DNA of 64,000 bases, from the NCBI GenBank assembly GCA_963727075.1, contig CAVSET010000001.1, forward strand, positions 737,285 to 801,284. Direction: 5' to 3'. The notes under the pieces are model-generated. The model was not told the DNA's origin and did no database searches. It saw nothing but the letters and a program-made list of their open reading frames with translations. Both the position numbers and the translations under genes were made by a program. How positions within the stretch are numbered: position 1 is the first letter of the stretch; every line of letters starts with the position of its first letter. Of the stretch, positions 7,608-16,310 are shown in pieces. This stretch comes from Bog-756 sp963727075. GTDB lineage: Bacteria > Actinomycetota > Acidimicrobiia > Acidimicrobiales > RAAP-2.

Positions 7608-8936
7608 ATGCGACTTAGCCGACGTCGACCCCGCCGGCGACCGCTGGGGCTGGGCGGCACCGCCCTGCTCGTGGCGGCGGCCGCTCTGGCCGGCTGCTCG
7701 GGATCGAGCCCGGGCACGTCGTCCTCGAGCTCGAAAGGACCGAAGACCTCGCCGAGCGCCACTCAGGTCATCAAGGTGGGGAGCATCGCCACCCGCACGG
7801 GCGTGGGGGCCAGCGACTTCGTCTCATTCATCCCGGGGATGCAGGCCTACTTCGACATGGTGAACGCCCAGGGAGGCGTCAACGGACATACGTTCCAGCT
7901 CGCCTACGACCTCGACGACGGTGGCAATCCGTCCACCTTCGCCCAGCTGGCCCACACCCTCATCCAGCAGGACAGTGCGTTCGCCGCGTTCATCTCCACG
8001 TTCTGGTTCTCGCCCAATCTGTTCGTGTCCACCGGGATACCCACCTACGGCTACAACGTGAGCGGCAATTGGGCGGGGTCGGGCAATCTGTTCGCAGCGG
8101 GCGGGTCCATCCAGGACTACCACGCCCTGGCCGCGCCGGTGGCCTACGTGATCAAACAGACCCACGCCACGTCAGTGGCCATCGTCAGCTACGGGCCAGG
8201 GATCCCCGCCTCCTACCCCGCCTGTAAGACGGCGGCCGACGACCTGACAGCAGGCGGAATCACGGTGAGCTACCTCGACCTGGCCGCGTCGCTCGGCGGG
8301 GACTACACCGCACCCGCGCAGCAGATCCTCAGTCACCGATCTGACTTCCTCCTCACCTGCATCCAGGACTCCGACAACGTCTCGCTGGCCCGGGCCATGC
8401 AGCAGTATGGGGTGCACGTCCACCAACTGTGGCTGAGCGGCTACAACCAGGCCTTGCTCGACCAGTACCACAGCCTGATGCAGGGGGTCTACGTGGACGC
8501 CAACGGCTTCGTCCCGTTCTCCGCCCCCGCCTCGTTCCCGGGCGTCTACCCCGGCATGGAGCACTACCTGGCGGCCATGAAGAAGTACGAGCCCAACGAC
8601 GTCACCAACCAACTGGCCATGCAGGGCTGGCAGTCCGCCGCCCTGCTCGCCGCCGGGGTGGCGCGGGCCGGCACGAACCTGACCCAGCAGAACGTCATCC
8701 GGCAGACCAACGGGATCACCGACTTCACGGCGGGAGGTCTCACCTCGCTGGTCAACTGGACCAGCGCCCACACCACCCAGAGCTTCCCCAACTGCCCCTC
8801 GTTCGTCCAGGTGAAGGGTGACCAGTTCCTCCCGGCCCTCGGCCAGGGACACCGGGTGTTCATCTGCTTCGGCGAGAAGGTCAACCTCAAGAACCCGGTG
8901 CTCGCCACTCCCCCTCCGGGCACGCCGGGCTCCTGA
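7608..8936 (+). CDS. Branched-chain amino acid-type ABC substrate-binding lipoprotein
   Basis: 442 residues from ATG 7608; an in-frame TTG at 7593 would add five residues. The N-terminus MRLSRRRPRRRP is followed by a hydrophobic helix and lipobox LAGC, so it is an exported lipoprotein. The mature part matches periplasmic-binding fold type I (Peripla_BP_6): IKVGSIATRTGVGAS, YFDMVNAQGGVNGHTFQL, DDGGNPSTFAQLAHTLIQQD, and later FLLTCIQDSDNVSLARAMQQ. In the family these proteins bind amino acids, amides or aromatic acids outside the cell and deliver them to LivHMGF-like permeases; no permease gene is present nearby. It heads a run of catabolic genes, so its ligand may be a precursor for the amidohydrolases downstream. 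Confidence 0.9.
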   Translation: MRLSRRRPRRRPLGLGGTALLVAAAALAGCSGSSPGTSSSSSKGPKTSPSATQVIKVGSIATRTGVGASDFVSFIPGMQAYFDMVNAQGGVNGHTFQLAYDLDDGGNPSTFAQLAHTLIQQDSAFAAFISTFWFSPNLFVSTGIPTYGYNVSGNWAGSGNLFAAGGSIQDYHALAAPVAYVIKQTHATSVAIVSYGPGIPASYPACKTAADDLTAGGITVSYLDLAASLGGDYTAPAQQILSHRSDFLLTCIQDSDNVSLARAMQQYGVHVHQLWLSGYNQALLDQYHSLMQGVYVDANGFVPFSAPASFPGVYPGMEHYLAAMKKYEPNDVTNQLAMQGWQSAALLAAGVARAGTNLTQQNVIRQTNGITDFTAGGLTSLVNWTSAHTTQSFPNCPSFVQVKGDQFLPALGQGHRVFICFGEKVNLKNPVLATPPPGTPGS

Positions 8937-9013
8937 GTCCCGGGGAGGGGCCCATCCGACCTCCGGTCCCGGCCGGGAGACCGGCGGCGGCGGCTCGGGT
9001 AGATTCGGTCCCG

Positions 9014-10152
9014 GTGACGGTGGCCATCGACTCGGATCAGCACCTCTACGAGACCCGCACCCTGTGGGCCGACCACATCGACCCGGGCCGGCAGGACGAC
9101 GCCCTCGCCATCGTGGACGATGAGCTCGGTTATCCCTGGCTCACCTGGCAGGGCCAGCGGTTGGACCTGGCCGACGTGCAGCTGCCCGGGTAAGACGGCG
9201 GAGCTGGGCCGGCGCCGTCAGCGCTGCCGCCAGCACCAGCCGCCCGAGTACTCCTACGACGAGACGCTGCCGCGTGACTACTGGGAGCCGGCTGCCCGCC
9301 TCGAGCGGATCACGGCGATGGGCCTGGACGAGGCCGTCGTGTTCCCCAACTTCGGATTGCTCTGGGAGCGCCGGCTCTCCGGCTCGCTGCCCGCCCTCAC
9401 CGCCAACATGGCGGCGTGGAACCGCTGGTGCGCCACCGTGGTGACCGACGCCGGCGGCCACCTCCACCCGGTGGCCCACCTCACCCTGCGCGACCCGGAC
9501 TGGCTGGTGGCCCAGCTCGCCGACCTGGCCTCCGCCGGTGTGCGGCTCGGCATGATCGCCCCGGCGGCGGTGGACGGCCGCCCCCTCTCCCACCCGGACC
9601 ACGAGCGCATCTGGGCGGCCTTCGTCGACCACGGCATCACCCCGGTCTTCCACGTGGCCGACCAGCCCCGGGTACTCGACGAGGCGTTCTACACCGACCC
9701 GGAGGAATCGTTCGTCCCCGCCCTGGAGTCCATCTTCCTGTGGGTACCGCCGGCCATCGCGGTGACCGACCTGATCGTCAACGGCGTGCTCGACCGGCAC
9801 CCGGCGCTGCGCATCGGCATCGTGGAGCTGTCCTCGATCTGGGTCCCGCAGTACCTGCTCATGCTGGACGGCGGGTGGGATTTCACCTCCACCCTCAACG
9901 GCGGTGCCCCCGCCGAGCTCGGGCTGCGACCGAGCGAGTACTTCTCCCGCCAGGTCCGGGTCTCGTCCTTCTCCTACGAACAGCCGGCCCGGCTGACCGC
10001 CAAGTCGGGCGACCTCTTCATGTGCTGCAGCGACTACCCGCACTCGGAGGGCACGGCCACCCCCCTGCAGGACTACGAGCGCGGCGGGTCGCACGCCGGA
10101 CAACGCCCCCGGGCTGTTCCGCGACAACGTGGACGTGCTGCTCAGCCGGTGA
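9014..10152 (+). CDS. Amidohydrolase family protein (COG2159), two frameshifts
   Basis: Three frames join into one protein of about 378 residues. Frame A, from GTG 9014, reads IDSDQHLYETRTLW, with the D-x-H metal-binding motif of Amidohydro_2 proteins. It hits TAA at 9191 after an extra base in CCCGGG (about 9185-9190). Frame B carries the bulk, including FVDHGITPVFHVAD, GVLDRHPALRIGIVELSS and CCSDYPHSEG. A second extra base near 10080-10095 moves the end (DNAPGLFRDNVDVLLSR) to frame C with TGA at 10150. The family includes ACMSD-like decarboxylases and hydrolases acting on aromatic or ring-opened acids. Resembles the protein at 12068-13276. Sequence error or decay cannot be told apart here. 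Confidence 0.8.
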
Positions 10153-10270
10153 CACCGGGGCGCCCCGGCGCCCGGCCCCTCTCCGGCCCGGGACACGCCA
10201 GCGGCGGTAGCCGTCGCGGCCGGTGGGCCACGCCGATGGCCACCAGCATCTGCAGGCCGAACGATCGGCT

Positions 10271-10765
10271 TCAGGGCGATGGCTCGAACCAGAAGTCGGC
10301 GGAGAGCTCGTCGTAGGGTTGCCACTGTCGGCGGGCGCCGTTGAGCGCCAGCTCCAGGCGACTGTCGGCGATCCGGGCCATGGCGGGAGCGACGGTGGGC
10401 GAGATGGCGGTAGCTCCCGACGCCACGGTCTGACTGGCCCGCCAGTTGACCAGTTCCTCGGCCACCTGTACCGCCCACCGGGCGCGGGCCAAACGGCCCA
10501 GCCCGTCGTGCGAGCGGGCTTCGGTGAGCTCGTCGGTCAGTGCGTCCAGTCCGGCCAATGGGGCGGGATCGACGCAGGCCGGGTCGGCGAACACCCTCTC
10601 GTACCAACGGACGATCTCCTCCAGCGCCTCGGACCGTCGGGCGTCGTGCGCCCAGCGCGGGATGTTCTCGACCGTCGCCCACCAGGACTGGAGGGCTTCC
10701 CGGGCCCGGCGGGCCAACGCCGGCTCCCGTGACGCCTCGTCATCGGCCACGGATCCCCACGTCAT
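10271..10765 (-). CDS. Hypothetical protein, alpha-helical
   Basis: 164 residues. ATG 10765 is preferred over the in-frame ATG at 10780 because a GGGGGAG Shine-Dalgarno lies just before it and it overlaps the upstream small reading frame's stop as ATGA. The sequence is helical and rich in Ala, Arg, Glu and Trp (REALQSWWATVENIPRWAHD, IVRWYERVFADP, RARWAVQVAEELVNWRASQ). There is no signal peptide, membrane helix or motif I recognise. Its 3' end lies 119 bp from the end of the convergent amidohydrolase gene. Function unknown. Confidence 0.6.
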   Translation of the reverse strand: MTWGSVADDEASREPALARRAREALQSWWATVENIPRWAHDARRSEALEEIVRWYERVFADPACVDPAPLAGLDALTDELTEARSHDGLGRLARARWAVQVAEELVNWRASQTVASGATAISPTVAPAMARIADSRLELALNGARRQWQPYDELSADFWFEPSP

Positions 10766-10860
10766 TCCGATCTCCCCCACTCCACCTCGGTGTCCGGCTC
10801 GACGGATTCTGCCTCGTACCAGTCGGCCGATCCGATCGGCACCACGCGATCGTCGTCCAT
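10762..10860 (-). CDS. Possible small acidic protein coupled to the following gene
   Basis: 32-residue frame from ATG 10860, MDDDRVVPIGSADWYEAESV and a further acidic tail, ending in TGA overlapping the next ATG (ATGA at 10762-10765). The frame stays open upstream and a start at 11001 would give 79 residues, but the added part is Pro/Arg-rich and less protein-like. The stop/start overlap and acidic composition argue for a coding frame; no Shine-Dalgarno is obvious. Could be chance. Confidence 0.35.
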   Translation of the reverse strand: MDDDRVVPIGSADWYEAESVEPDTEVEWGRSE

Positions 10861-11072
10861 GCCAACCGGGTCATTCTCACATGCATCGACCGCTTCGGGC
10901 GCTCGACAGCCGCCTGACGGCCTCTCGACCGAAGGATCCGGGCCGGCGACAGGAGGTCCATCCCGGGGCAGACCAGGACGGAGCAGACCACGCCTGCGCA
11001 TCTCTGGCGTGCTGTGCCCCGGGCTGACCAGGGTCAGCACGGGGTGCCGGCCCAGTTCGAACGGGGTGAGTG

Positions 11073-11936
11073 CTAGCCGATTCCCCACCGCTCGGCCAGC
11101 GCCCTGACCCAGTCCCCGGCCTGACCGGGATCCCCGGGGGGCGACTCGACCACCACCAGCTCGGCCACACCCAGGCCGGGCAGGTCGGCGACGTCCTCGG
11201 GGTGGCCGTCCCGGAGCGAGACGGCGATGTCCAGGGTGGTCGGGTCCCGGCCCGCCCGCCGGCACCGGGACCAGAGCGCCTCCGTGCGCTCGGGGAGCTC
11301 CTCCCGGGACAGGTTGAAGCCGTACCAGCCGTCGCCGTAGGCGACCACGCGGTCCAGGGCAGAGTTGCTGTTCCCGCCGAGGACGATCGGCACCCGGCCA
11401 TGGCGGACTGGCTTGGGGTAGCTCCGGACCTCCCGGAAGTGGACGAGCTCCCCCTCGTAGCTCGAGACGTCCGCTCCCCACAACGCCCGCATGGCCTCGA
11501 CGAACTGGCGGGTCCGCTCGGCCCGACCGGCAAAGGGGACCCCGAGCGCCCTGAACTCCTCCTTTGACCAACCGACCCCGACCCCGAGGACGAACCGCCC
11601 GTTGGAGAGGACGTCGAGGCTGGCCGCCTGCTTGGCCACGACCAGGGGATTGTGCTGCGGCAGGAGCAGGACCCCGGTGGCGATCCTGATCCGCGACGTG
11701 ACCGCCGCGGCGAAGGCCAGGGCCACCAGGGGATCGAGCCAGTCGGCATCGGACGGGACGGCGATCCGGCCGTCCAGCGCGTAGGGGTAGGGCGAGTCGG
11801 CCCGGTCCACCATCACGACGTGCTCCCCCGACCAGAGGGTGGCGAACCCGGCCGCATCGGCCGCCCGGGCCACCGTCTCGATCACCGCCGGATCGGCGCC
11901 GGGACCGATGCCGAGGGCGTGCAGTCCGATACGCAT
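11073..11936 (-). CDS. LLM class F420-dependent oxidoreductase
   Basis: 287 residues from ATG 11936, where MRIGLHALGIGPGADPAV begins the first beta strand; an in-frame ATG 14 codons upstream adds only a basic tail. Luciferase-like TIM-barrel features follow: AADAAGFATLWSGEHVV, ATGVLLLPQHNPLVVAKQAA, LDVLSNGRFVLGVGVGWSKE and VPIVLGGNSNSALDRVVAYG, the pattern of TIGR03619-type F420-dependent enzymes. The family uses reduced F420 (or FMN) for hydride transfer to diverse substrates. It is divergent from the amidohydrolase gene at 12068, with about 130 bp between, and both probably belong to the same catabolic cluster. Confidence 0.92.
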   Translation of the reverse strand: MRIGLHALGIGPGADPAVIETVARAADAAGFATLWSGEHVVMVDRADSPYPYALDGRIAVPSDADWLDPLVALAFAAAVTSRIRIATGVLLLPQHNPLVVAKQAASLDVLSNGRFVLGVGVGWSKEEFRALGVPFAGRAERTRQFVEAMRALWGADVSSYEGELVHFREVRSYPKPVRHGRVPIVLGGNSNSALDRVVAYGDGWYGFNLSREELPERTEALWSRCRRAGRDPTTLDIAVSLRDGHPEDVADLPGLGVAELVVVESPPGDPGQAGDWVRALAERWGIG

Positions 11937-12067
11937 GGCCTGATCCTTCCATCGCCGGCGTGGTCGGGCCCGTTTCACGGCGTCGGCGGGCGCCGGGGCG
12001 GGCCCCGGGCGTGCCCGTTAGCATTCGGCCTACCGAGTGTCACCCGACGTCAGGTGGAGTGGGGTCC

Positions 12068-13276
12068 ATGCCTTATGCCGAAGGGCGCGTCATGCACGAC
12101 GCCGATGCGCACATCATGGAGACGCCGACCTGGCTGCGCGACCACGCCGAGGCCGAGTTCCGCCCCCGCCTGCCGCTGCTCGACTACCCGAGCGGCAACG
12201 AGCTCCGCCAGACGGGAAGCCCCGAAGACCAGCAGCGCGACCTGATCGCCGCGTTCGATCGGCTCCGGGCGCGGCACGCCTCCCCCGAGTACCGGGCCGA
12301 CGAGGACGCCGAGATCATGATGCGGAAGAACTTCGCCGCCACCGGCGGGTTCGTCGCCGAGGACCGGCCCCGGGCCCTCGACCTCCTCGGGTTCAGCAGC
12401 CAGCTGATCTTCAACACCTTCCACAACGGGCGGCTGCACGATCTGGAGCACTCGGCCGATCTCGAGCTCGCCTACGCCGCGGCGCGGGCCCACAACCGCG
12501 GGATGCTGGAATTCTGCTCGGTCGATCCGCGGCTGCTCCCGTCCTGCTACATCCCGCTGGCCGATCCGGCCCGGGCCATCCAGGCCACCGGAGAGGCCCT
12601 GGCGGAGGGGGCGGCCGCCCTGCTCATCGCCTCCGGTTGCCCCCCTCTTTCTCACCGAGCCACCGGGACCTCTTCGGCGTGTGGGCCCGGGTCGAAGAGG
12701 CCGGCGTTCCCATCGTGTTCCACGTGGGGGGCACCGGCCCGTTGATCGATCCCCACTACTTCGTCAACGGTCTGCCGGTCCCTCACGACTTCCACGGCGG
12801 GGACGAGAACTTCCGCTCCGTCGACTACATGGGCATCCCGGTCCCGCCCGCCCAGAGCCTGGCCACCATGATCTTCGACGGGGTGCTCGACCAGTTCCCC
12901 GAGCTCCGGATCGGGGTCATCGAGCAGGGGGCCATCTGGGTCCCCTCCTGGCTCCGCCAGATGGAGTCGGCCTTCGACGCATTCGTCCGCCACGAGGAGC
13001 GCCTGCGAGCCCTGTCGATGCGGCCCTCCGACTACGTGCACCGCCAGGTCCGGTTCACGCCCTATCCCACCGAGGACGTCGGATGGATCGTCGAACAGGG
13101 TGGCGCCGACCTCCCCATGTTCTCCTCCGACTACCCCCACGTCGAGGGCGGCCGCAAGCCGGTGGAGCGGTTCGAGGCCTCACTGGGGGACGCCAGCGAG
13201 GAGGTGCGCCAGCAGTTCTATGTCGACAACTTCCTCTTCCTCATGGGATCGGCCGGAGCTCGATCTGGCCCGGTGA
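12068..13276 (+). CDS. Amidohydrolase family protein (COG2159), two frameshifts
   Basis: About 402 residues from ATG 12068, with AGGTGGAG upstream as ribosome site. MHDADAHIMETPTWLRDHAE gives the N-terminal D-x-H metal ligands. The frame shifts at a run of six C near 12640, where one base is missing: ALLIASGCPP continues as SFSPSHRDLFGVWAR. An extra base in GGG near 13243 hides the natural end DRPELDLAR (TGA 13274). Between them lie VPIVFHVGGTGP, GVLDQFPELRIGVIEQGA and SSDYPHVEGGRKP, the conserved signature of this family. It is a distant paralogue of the 9014-10152 protein. The loss and gain cancel in length, so the intact gene would be 1209 bp. Confidence 0.82.
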
Positions 13277-13320
13277 GGGCCGCCGGTGGCCCCGACCGGA
13301 TGGGCTCGGTGGGCCCGGCG

Positions 13321-13986
13321 CTAGCTCTTGTCCACCTTCTTCAGGCTGCCGTACCCATGCTCCATGGCTGACACGATGATGGCCTCGAAGTCCTTGTCGG
13401 TCAGCACGCGAGGAGTTCCGAGCGAGGCGGCCCGCCAGTACAGCTCGGCCAGCCACTCGAGCAGCTCCAGACGCTCCACCGCCTGATCCATCGTGCTGGC
13501 GTAGGCGATCGAGCCGTGATTCTGCATCATGGCCGCGTTCCGGCCTTTCAGTGCCTCGATGACGTTGTCGGCCAGCTCCTGGGATCCGAAGGTGGCGTAG
13601 GCCGCGGTCCGGGGCGCGCCTCCGAGGCCCAGGCAGCTGTAGTGCAACGGGGGCAGCTCGTCATGGGTGCACGAGAGCGCGGTGGACGCCATGGCATGGG
13701 CGTGGGTGATGGCCAGGGCGTCGGTGGCGGCGTAGATCCCGGTGTGCAGCGGCACCTCGGAGGTGGGGGCGAGCTCGCCGTCCACGACCTCACCGGCCAG
13801 GTCGATGACCGTGACCATCTCGGCCGTCACCGTGGCCAGATCCGATCCCGTCGGCGTGACGGCGATGAGGTCCCCCTGGCGGGCGGAGATGTTGCCGGCC
13901 GTCCCGATGACCAGGCCCTTCTCGGCCAGATGGCGGCTCGCCGCGGCTACCGCTTCTCGTTCGTCGGCCAGGAGCAGATCGCTCAT
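13321..13986 (-). CDS. Class II aldolase/adducin family protein (FucA-like)
   Basis: 221 residues from ATG 13986. Matches class II aldolases throughout: LVIGTAGNISARQGDLIAVT, the zinc-binding THAHAMAST near residue 95, the upstream PLHTGIYAATDALA, and MQNHGSIAYA with the third histidine. In the family zinc-dependent cleavage of sugar phosphates or similar hydroxy-acids yields dihydroxyacetone phosphate or pyruvate plus an aldehyde; adducin-like members act as decarboxylases. Convergent with the amidohydrolase gene, whose end is 44 bp away. The real substrate is not shown by sequence. Confidence 0.9.
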   Translation of the reverse strand: MSDLLLADEREAVAAASRHLAEKGLVIGTAGNISARQGDLIAVTPTGSDLATVTAEMVTVIDLAGEVVDGELAPTSEVPLHTGIYAATDALAITHAHAMASTALSCTHDELPPLHYSCLGLGGAPRTAAYATFGSQELADNVIEALKGRNAAMMQNHGSIAYASTMDQAVERLELLEWLAELYWRAASLGTPRVLTDKDFEAIIVSAMEHGYGSLKKVDKS

Positions 13987-14170
13987 CGGGGATTCCTCTC
14001 AGGATCGGTTGGCATCGTGATCGTCGGTCTCGGGGTCGTACCCGGACCCTAGGACCTGGTGGGCTCACCGCGCTAGATGGGCTGACCACACCCGTGCACC
14101 GTGCGGGCCGGCGCCTCCGGTGACTACCTTCGGTCACGCAACGGGGAATCGTCACGGGAGGACTGGGGTC

Positions 14171-14758
14171 ATGGACATTGCGGTCATCGGTACCGGCAGC
14201 ATCGGCACGACCATCGGCCAGGCGCTGGCCCGATCCGGTCACCGGGTCGCCTTCGGGTCTCGTCACCCCGCCGACGAGAAGGTGGGTGGCACAGAGCCCT
14301 CGGGCGTCGCCGACGTGGCGTCGGCGGTCGAGGGCGGTGATGTGGTCGTCGTCGCCATTCCGGGGGCGGCCGTCGAAGCCTTCGCCGCCGAGCACGGCAC
14401 CCGGCTCAGCGGGAAGCTCGTGATCGACGCCTCCAACAAAATGGGCAGCCCCGTGGCCAACTCCCGAGACGCGTTGGAGACCCACGCACCCGGCGTCCGC
14501 TACGCCCGGGTGTTCAACTGCCTCGGGGTGGAGATCCTCCGGGATCCGATCTTCCAGGGGGTGGCGGCCGACATGTTCTTCTCCTGTCTCGACGCCGACC
14601 GCCAGGTCGTCGAGGGTCTGGTGAGTGACGTCGGGCTGCACCCGGTCTTCGTCGGCAACGACGCCAACCTGGTGGACGGGGTGTTCCGGCTGTGGGTGGC
14701 GCTGGCCATGGGCCAGGGGATGGGGCGGCAGCTCGCCTTTCACACGCTCCAACGCTGA
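14171..14758 (+). CDS. NADPH-dependent F420 reductase-like oxidoreductase
   Basis: 195 residues from ATG 14171, with GGGAGG upstream. A Rossmann motif starts at once: IAVIGTGSIGTTIGQALARS with GxGxxG, then AFGSRHPADEK, where the basic pair fits NADP(H). VVVVAIPGAAVEAFAAEHG, KLVIDASNKMG and RVFNCLGVEILRDP match the F420H2:NADP+ oxidoreductase / COG2085 group. Such enzymes move electrons between F420 and NADP; many members have lost F420 binding and act on other substrates. An F420-linked role fits the LLM oxidoreductase 2 kb away. Followed by a VOC protein after 47 bp on the same strand. Confidence 0.85.
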   Translation: MDIAVIGTGSIGTTIGQALARSGHRVAFGSRHPADEKVGGTEPSGVADVASAVEGGDVVVVAIPGAAVEAFAAEHGTRLSGKLVIDASNKMGSPVANSRDALETHAPGVRYARVFNCLGVEILRDPIFQGVAADMFFSCLDADRQVVEGLVSDVGLHPVFVGNDANLVDGVFRLWVALAMGQGMGRQLAFHTLQR

Positions 14759-14805
14759 CGCCTCGGAGCCCGAAGGTGGGTACAGTTCGCCGCAGGAGGC
14801 ACGCC

Positions 14806-15306
14806 ATGACCGAGCACGGCAGCGACATCGACCGAAGCAAGGAGTGGGAGGACCTGAAGGCCCGGTACCTCCGACCGGTGGGCGAACGGCCGCCCTCGTC
14901 GGCCGGGGGGCTCCATCACTTCGCTCTGCTCTCGAGTGATGTCGAAAGGACCATCACCTTCTATCAGGACCTCCTCGAGTTCCCCCTGGCCGAATTGTTC
15001 GAGAACCGGGACTACCGGGGGTCGACCCACTTCTTCTTCGACGTCGGCCACGGCAACTACCTGGCCTACTTCGACTTCCCCGGCCTCGAGCTCGGTCCGT
15101 ACCGCGAGGTTCTCGGGGGGCTCCACCACATCGCCATCACCGTCACTCCCGACCAGTGGGAACGGCTGGTGGCCAAGCTGGACGCGGCCGGGGTCGAGAC
15201 CCACATCGTCAACGGCACCTCGGCCTACTTCCCCGGCCCCGACGGCGAGCGGCTGGAGCTGCTGTCCTACCCGCTCAACGACATGTACGGGACGATCGTC
15301 GGCTGA
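14806..15306 (+). CDS. VOC family dioxygenase/glyoxalase-like protein
   Basis: 166 residues from ATG 14806 with CAGGAGG 6 bases upstream. A single VOC domain spans about residues 35-160: GGLHHFALLSSDVERTITFY gives the first metal histidine, LGGLHHIAITV the second, and GERLELLSYP the closing glutamate. These H, H, E ligands fit a divalent metal site as in extradiol dioxygenases and glyoxalase I. The N-terminus (DIDRSKEWEDLKARYLRPVG) is an added helix. It probably shares a transcript with the preceding F420-reductase-like gene. Substrate unknown. Confidence 0.88.
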   Translation: MTEHGSDIDRSKEWEDLKARYLRPVGERPPSSAGGLHHFALLSSDVERTITFYQDLLEFPLAELFENRDYRGSTHFFFDVGHGNYLAYFDFPGLELGPYREVLGGLHHIAITVTPDQWERLVAKLDAAGVETHIVNGTSAYFPGPDGERLELLSYPLNDMYGTIVG

Positions 15307-15418
15307 CCGCGGGCCCAGGCCTCCCCCGAGGACGGCGGTCCCGGGTGACCCTGGTGACACCGGGTGCCGGTCCGCCCGACCCGACCGTCATCCGTGAGGA
15401 GACGTGCGGAACAGATTC

Positions 15419-15434
15419 TCAACCATATGGTTGA
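15419..15434. promoter_or_regulatory. Upstream palindromic operator, ArsR type
   Basis: Perfect 16-bp dyad TCAACCATATGGTTGA. An identical core recurs 40 bp downstream (centre to centre). Position upstream of the ArsR gene and the repetition suggest a binding site for the encoded repressor. Confidence 0.75.
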
Positions 15435-15453
15435 CAATCTCTCCTACGCCGAT

Positions 15454-15479
15454 TATCCTCAACCATATGGTTGAGGATA
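15454..15479. promoter_or_regulatory. Downstream palindromic operator spanning the arsR-type start codon
   Basis: A 26-bp perfect inverted repeat centred at 15466/15467. Its 16-bp core is identical to the 15419-15434 site and is extended five bases on each side. The ATG at 15467 lies inside it, so a bound dimer would cover the promoter or ribosome site and shut off both genes of the unit. No clear -35/-10 pair was seen between the sites, but the 22 bp between the two cores are AT-richer. Confidence 0.78.
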
Positions 15480-15811
15480 GCGGCCACATGGACACGGTGT
15501 TCCACGCCCTGGCGAACGATGCCCGTCGCCACATGCTGGGTCGGCTGACCCATGGGGAGCTGACCGTGGGGGAGCTGGCCGCTCCGTTGACGATGTCGTT
15601 GGCCGCCGCATCGAAGCATGTGCAGGTGCTCGAACGGGCACAACTGGTGCACCGGACGGTCGACGGGCGTCGACATGTGTGCACCCTCGAACCCGCCCCG
15701 CTGGCGGCGGCGTACGCATGGCTCAGCTTCTACCGGCAGTTCTGGACCGAGCGACTCGATGCCCTCGAGAGCCTGATGCAAGCCGATACCCCCGAGAAGG
15801 AGGAGCAATGA
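15467..15811 (+). CDS. ArsR family (winged-helix) transcriptional regulator
   Basis: 114 residues from ATG 15467, inside the palindrome; ATG 15488 (MDTVFHALANDARRHMLGRL) is an alternative. Related regulators often begin with M-V-(E/N) before the DAVFHALADPTRR motif, which favours the first. The winged helix is seen in LTVGELAAPLTMSLAAASKH, the recognition helix VQVLERAQLVHR and wing DGRRHVCTLE. No cysteine metal site is present. ArsR proteins of this type are paired with AHSA1/SRPBCC partners; here the next gene overlaps by ATGA. It is expected to repress its own operon through the two dyads. Inducer unknown. Confidence 0.9.
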   Translation: MVEDSGHMDTVFHALANDARRHMLGRLTHGELTVGELAAPLTMSLAAASKHVQVLERAQLVHRTVDGRRHVCTLEPAPLAAAYAWLSFYRQFWTERLDALESLMQADTPEKEEQ

Positions 15812-16291
15812 CCCCGACCACCCAAGGACATACCGTCGTTCGGTTGGAACGGACAATCCCCGTCCCCCCTCGCCAGGTCTACCGGGCGTGGTTGGAGCCC
15901 GACCTGGTCCGCCGATGGATGGCTCCGGGCGACCTCGAAGCCACCCGGGTCGAGATCGACGAGCGGGTGGGCGGCCACTACCGGGTCTGGCACTCGGACT
16001 CGGGCGCCGAAGTCGGCGGCTTCGACGGCGAGGTGCTCGAACTGGTCCCCGACCGGCGCATCGTCCTCCGCTGGGGCTTCGTCGGCCCCCAGCGTCGACG
16101 CGGCCCGGTCTATGACTCGCGGCGTGTCCGTCACCCTCCGCGAGGACCCGGCCGGATCGACCACCCTCACCCTCGTCCACGAGCGACTGGACGAGCTGGT
16201 CGAGGCCATGCCGACTGTCGCCGGCAACGTCGGACCCGGCTGGGAGGACGTCCTCGGAAAGCTCGGTGCCATCGTGGCCGAGAGCGCCTAG
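15808..16291 (+). CDS. SRPBCC (AHSA1-type) domain protein, one frameshift
   Basis: About 160 residues from ATG 15808, overlapping the regulator's stop as ATGA, with AGGAGGAG upstream. The helix-grip fold is clear: VRLERTIPVPPRQVYRAWLE, RRWMAPGDLEATRVEIDERV, GGHYRVW and GEVLELVPDRRIVLRWGF. An extra base near 16095-16125 shifts the frame; the remainder then reads SVTLREDPAGSTTLTLVHER and PGWEDVLGKLGAIV, ending at TAG 16289-16291. START/AHSA1 proteins bind hydrophobic ligands; the ArsR-AHSA1 pairing is common in actinobacteria and proteobacteria but the ligand is usually unknown. Confidence 0.82.
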
Positions 16292-16310
16292 CGCCCGGTC
16301 GAGTCACGAG

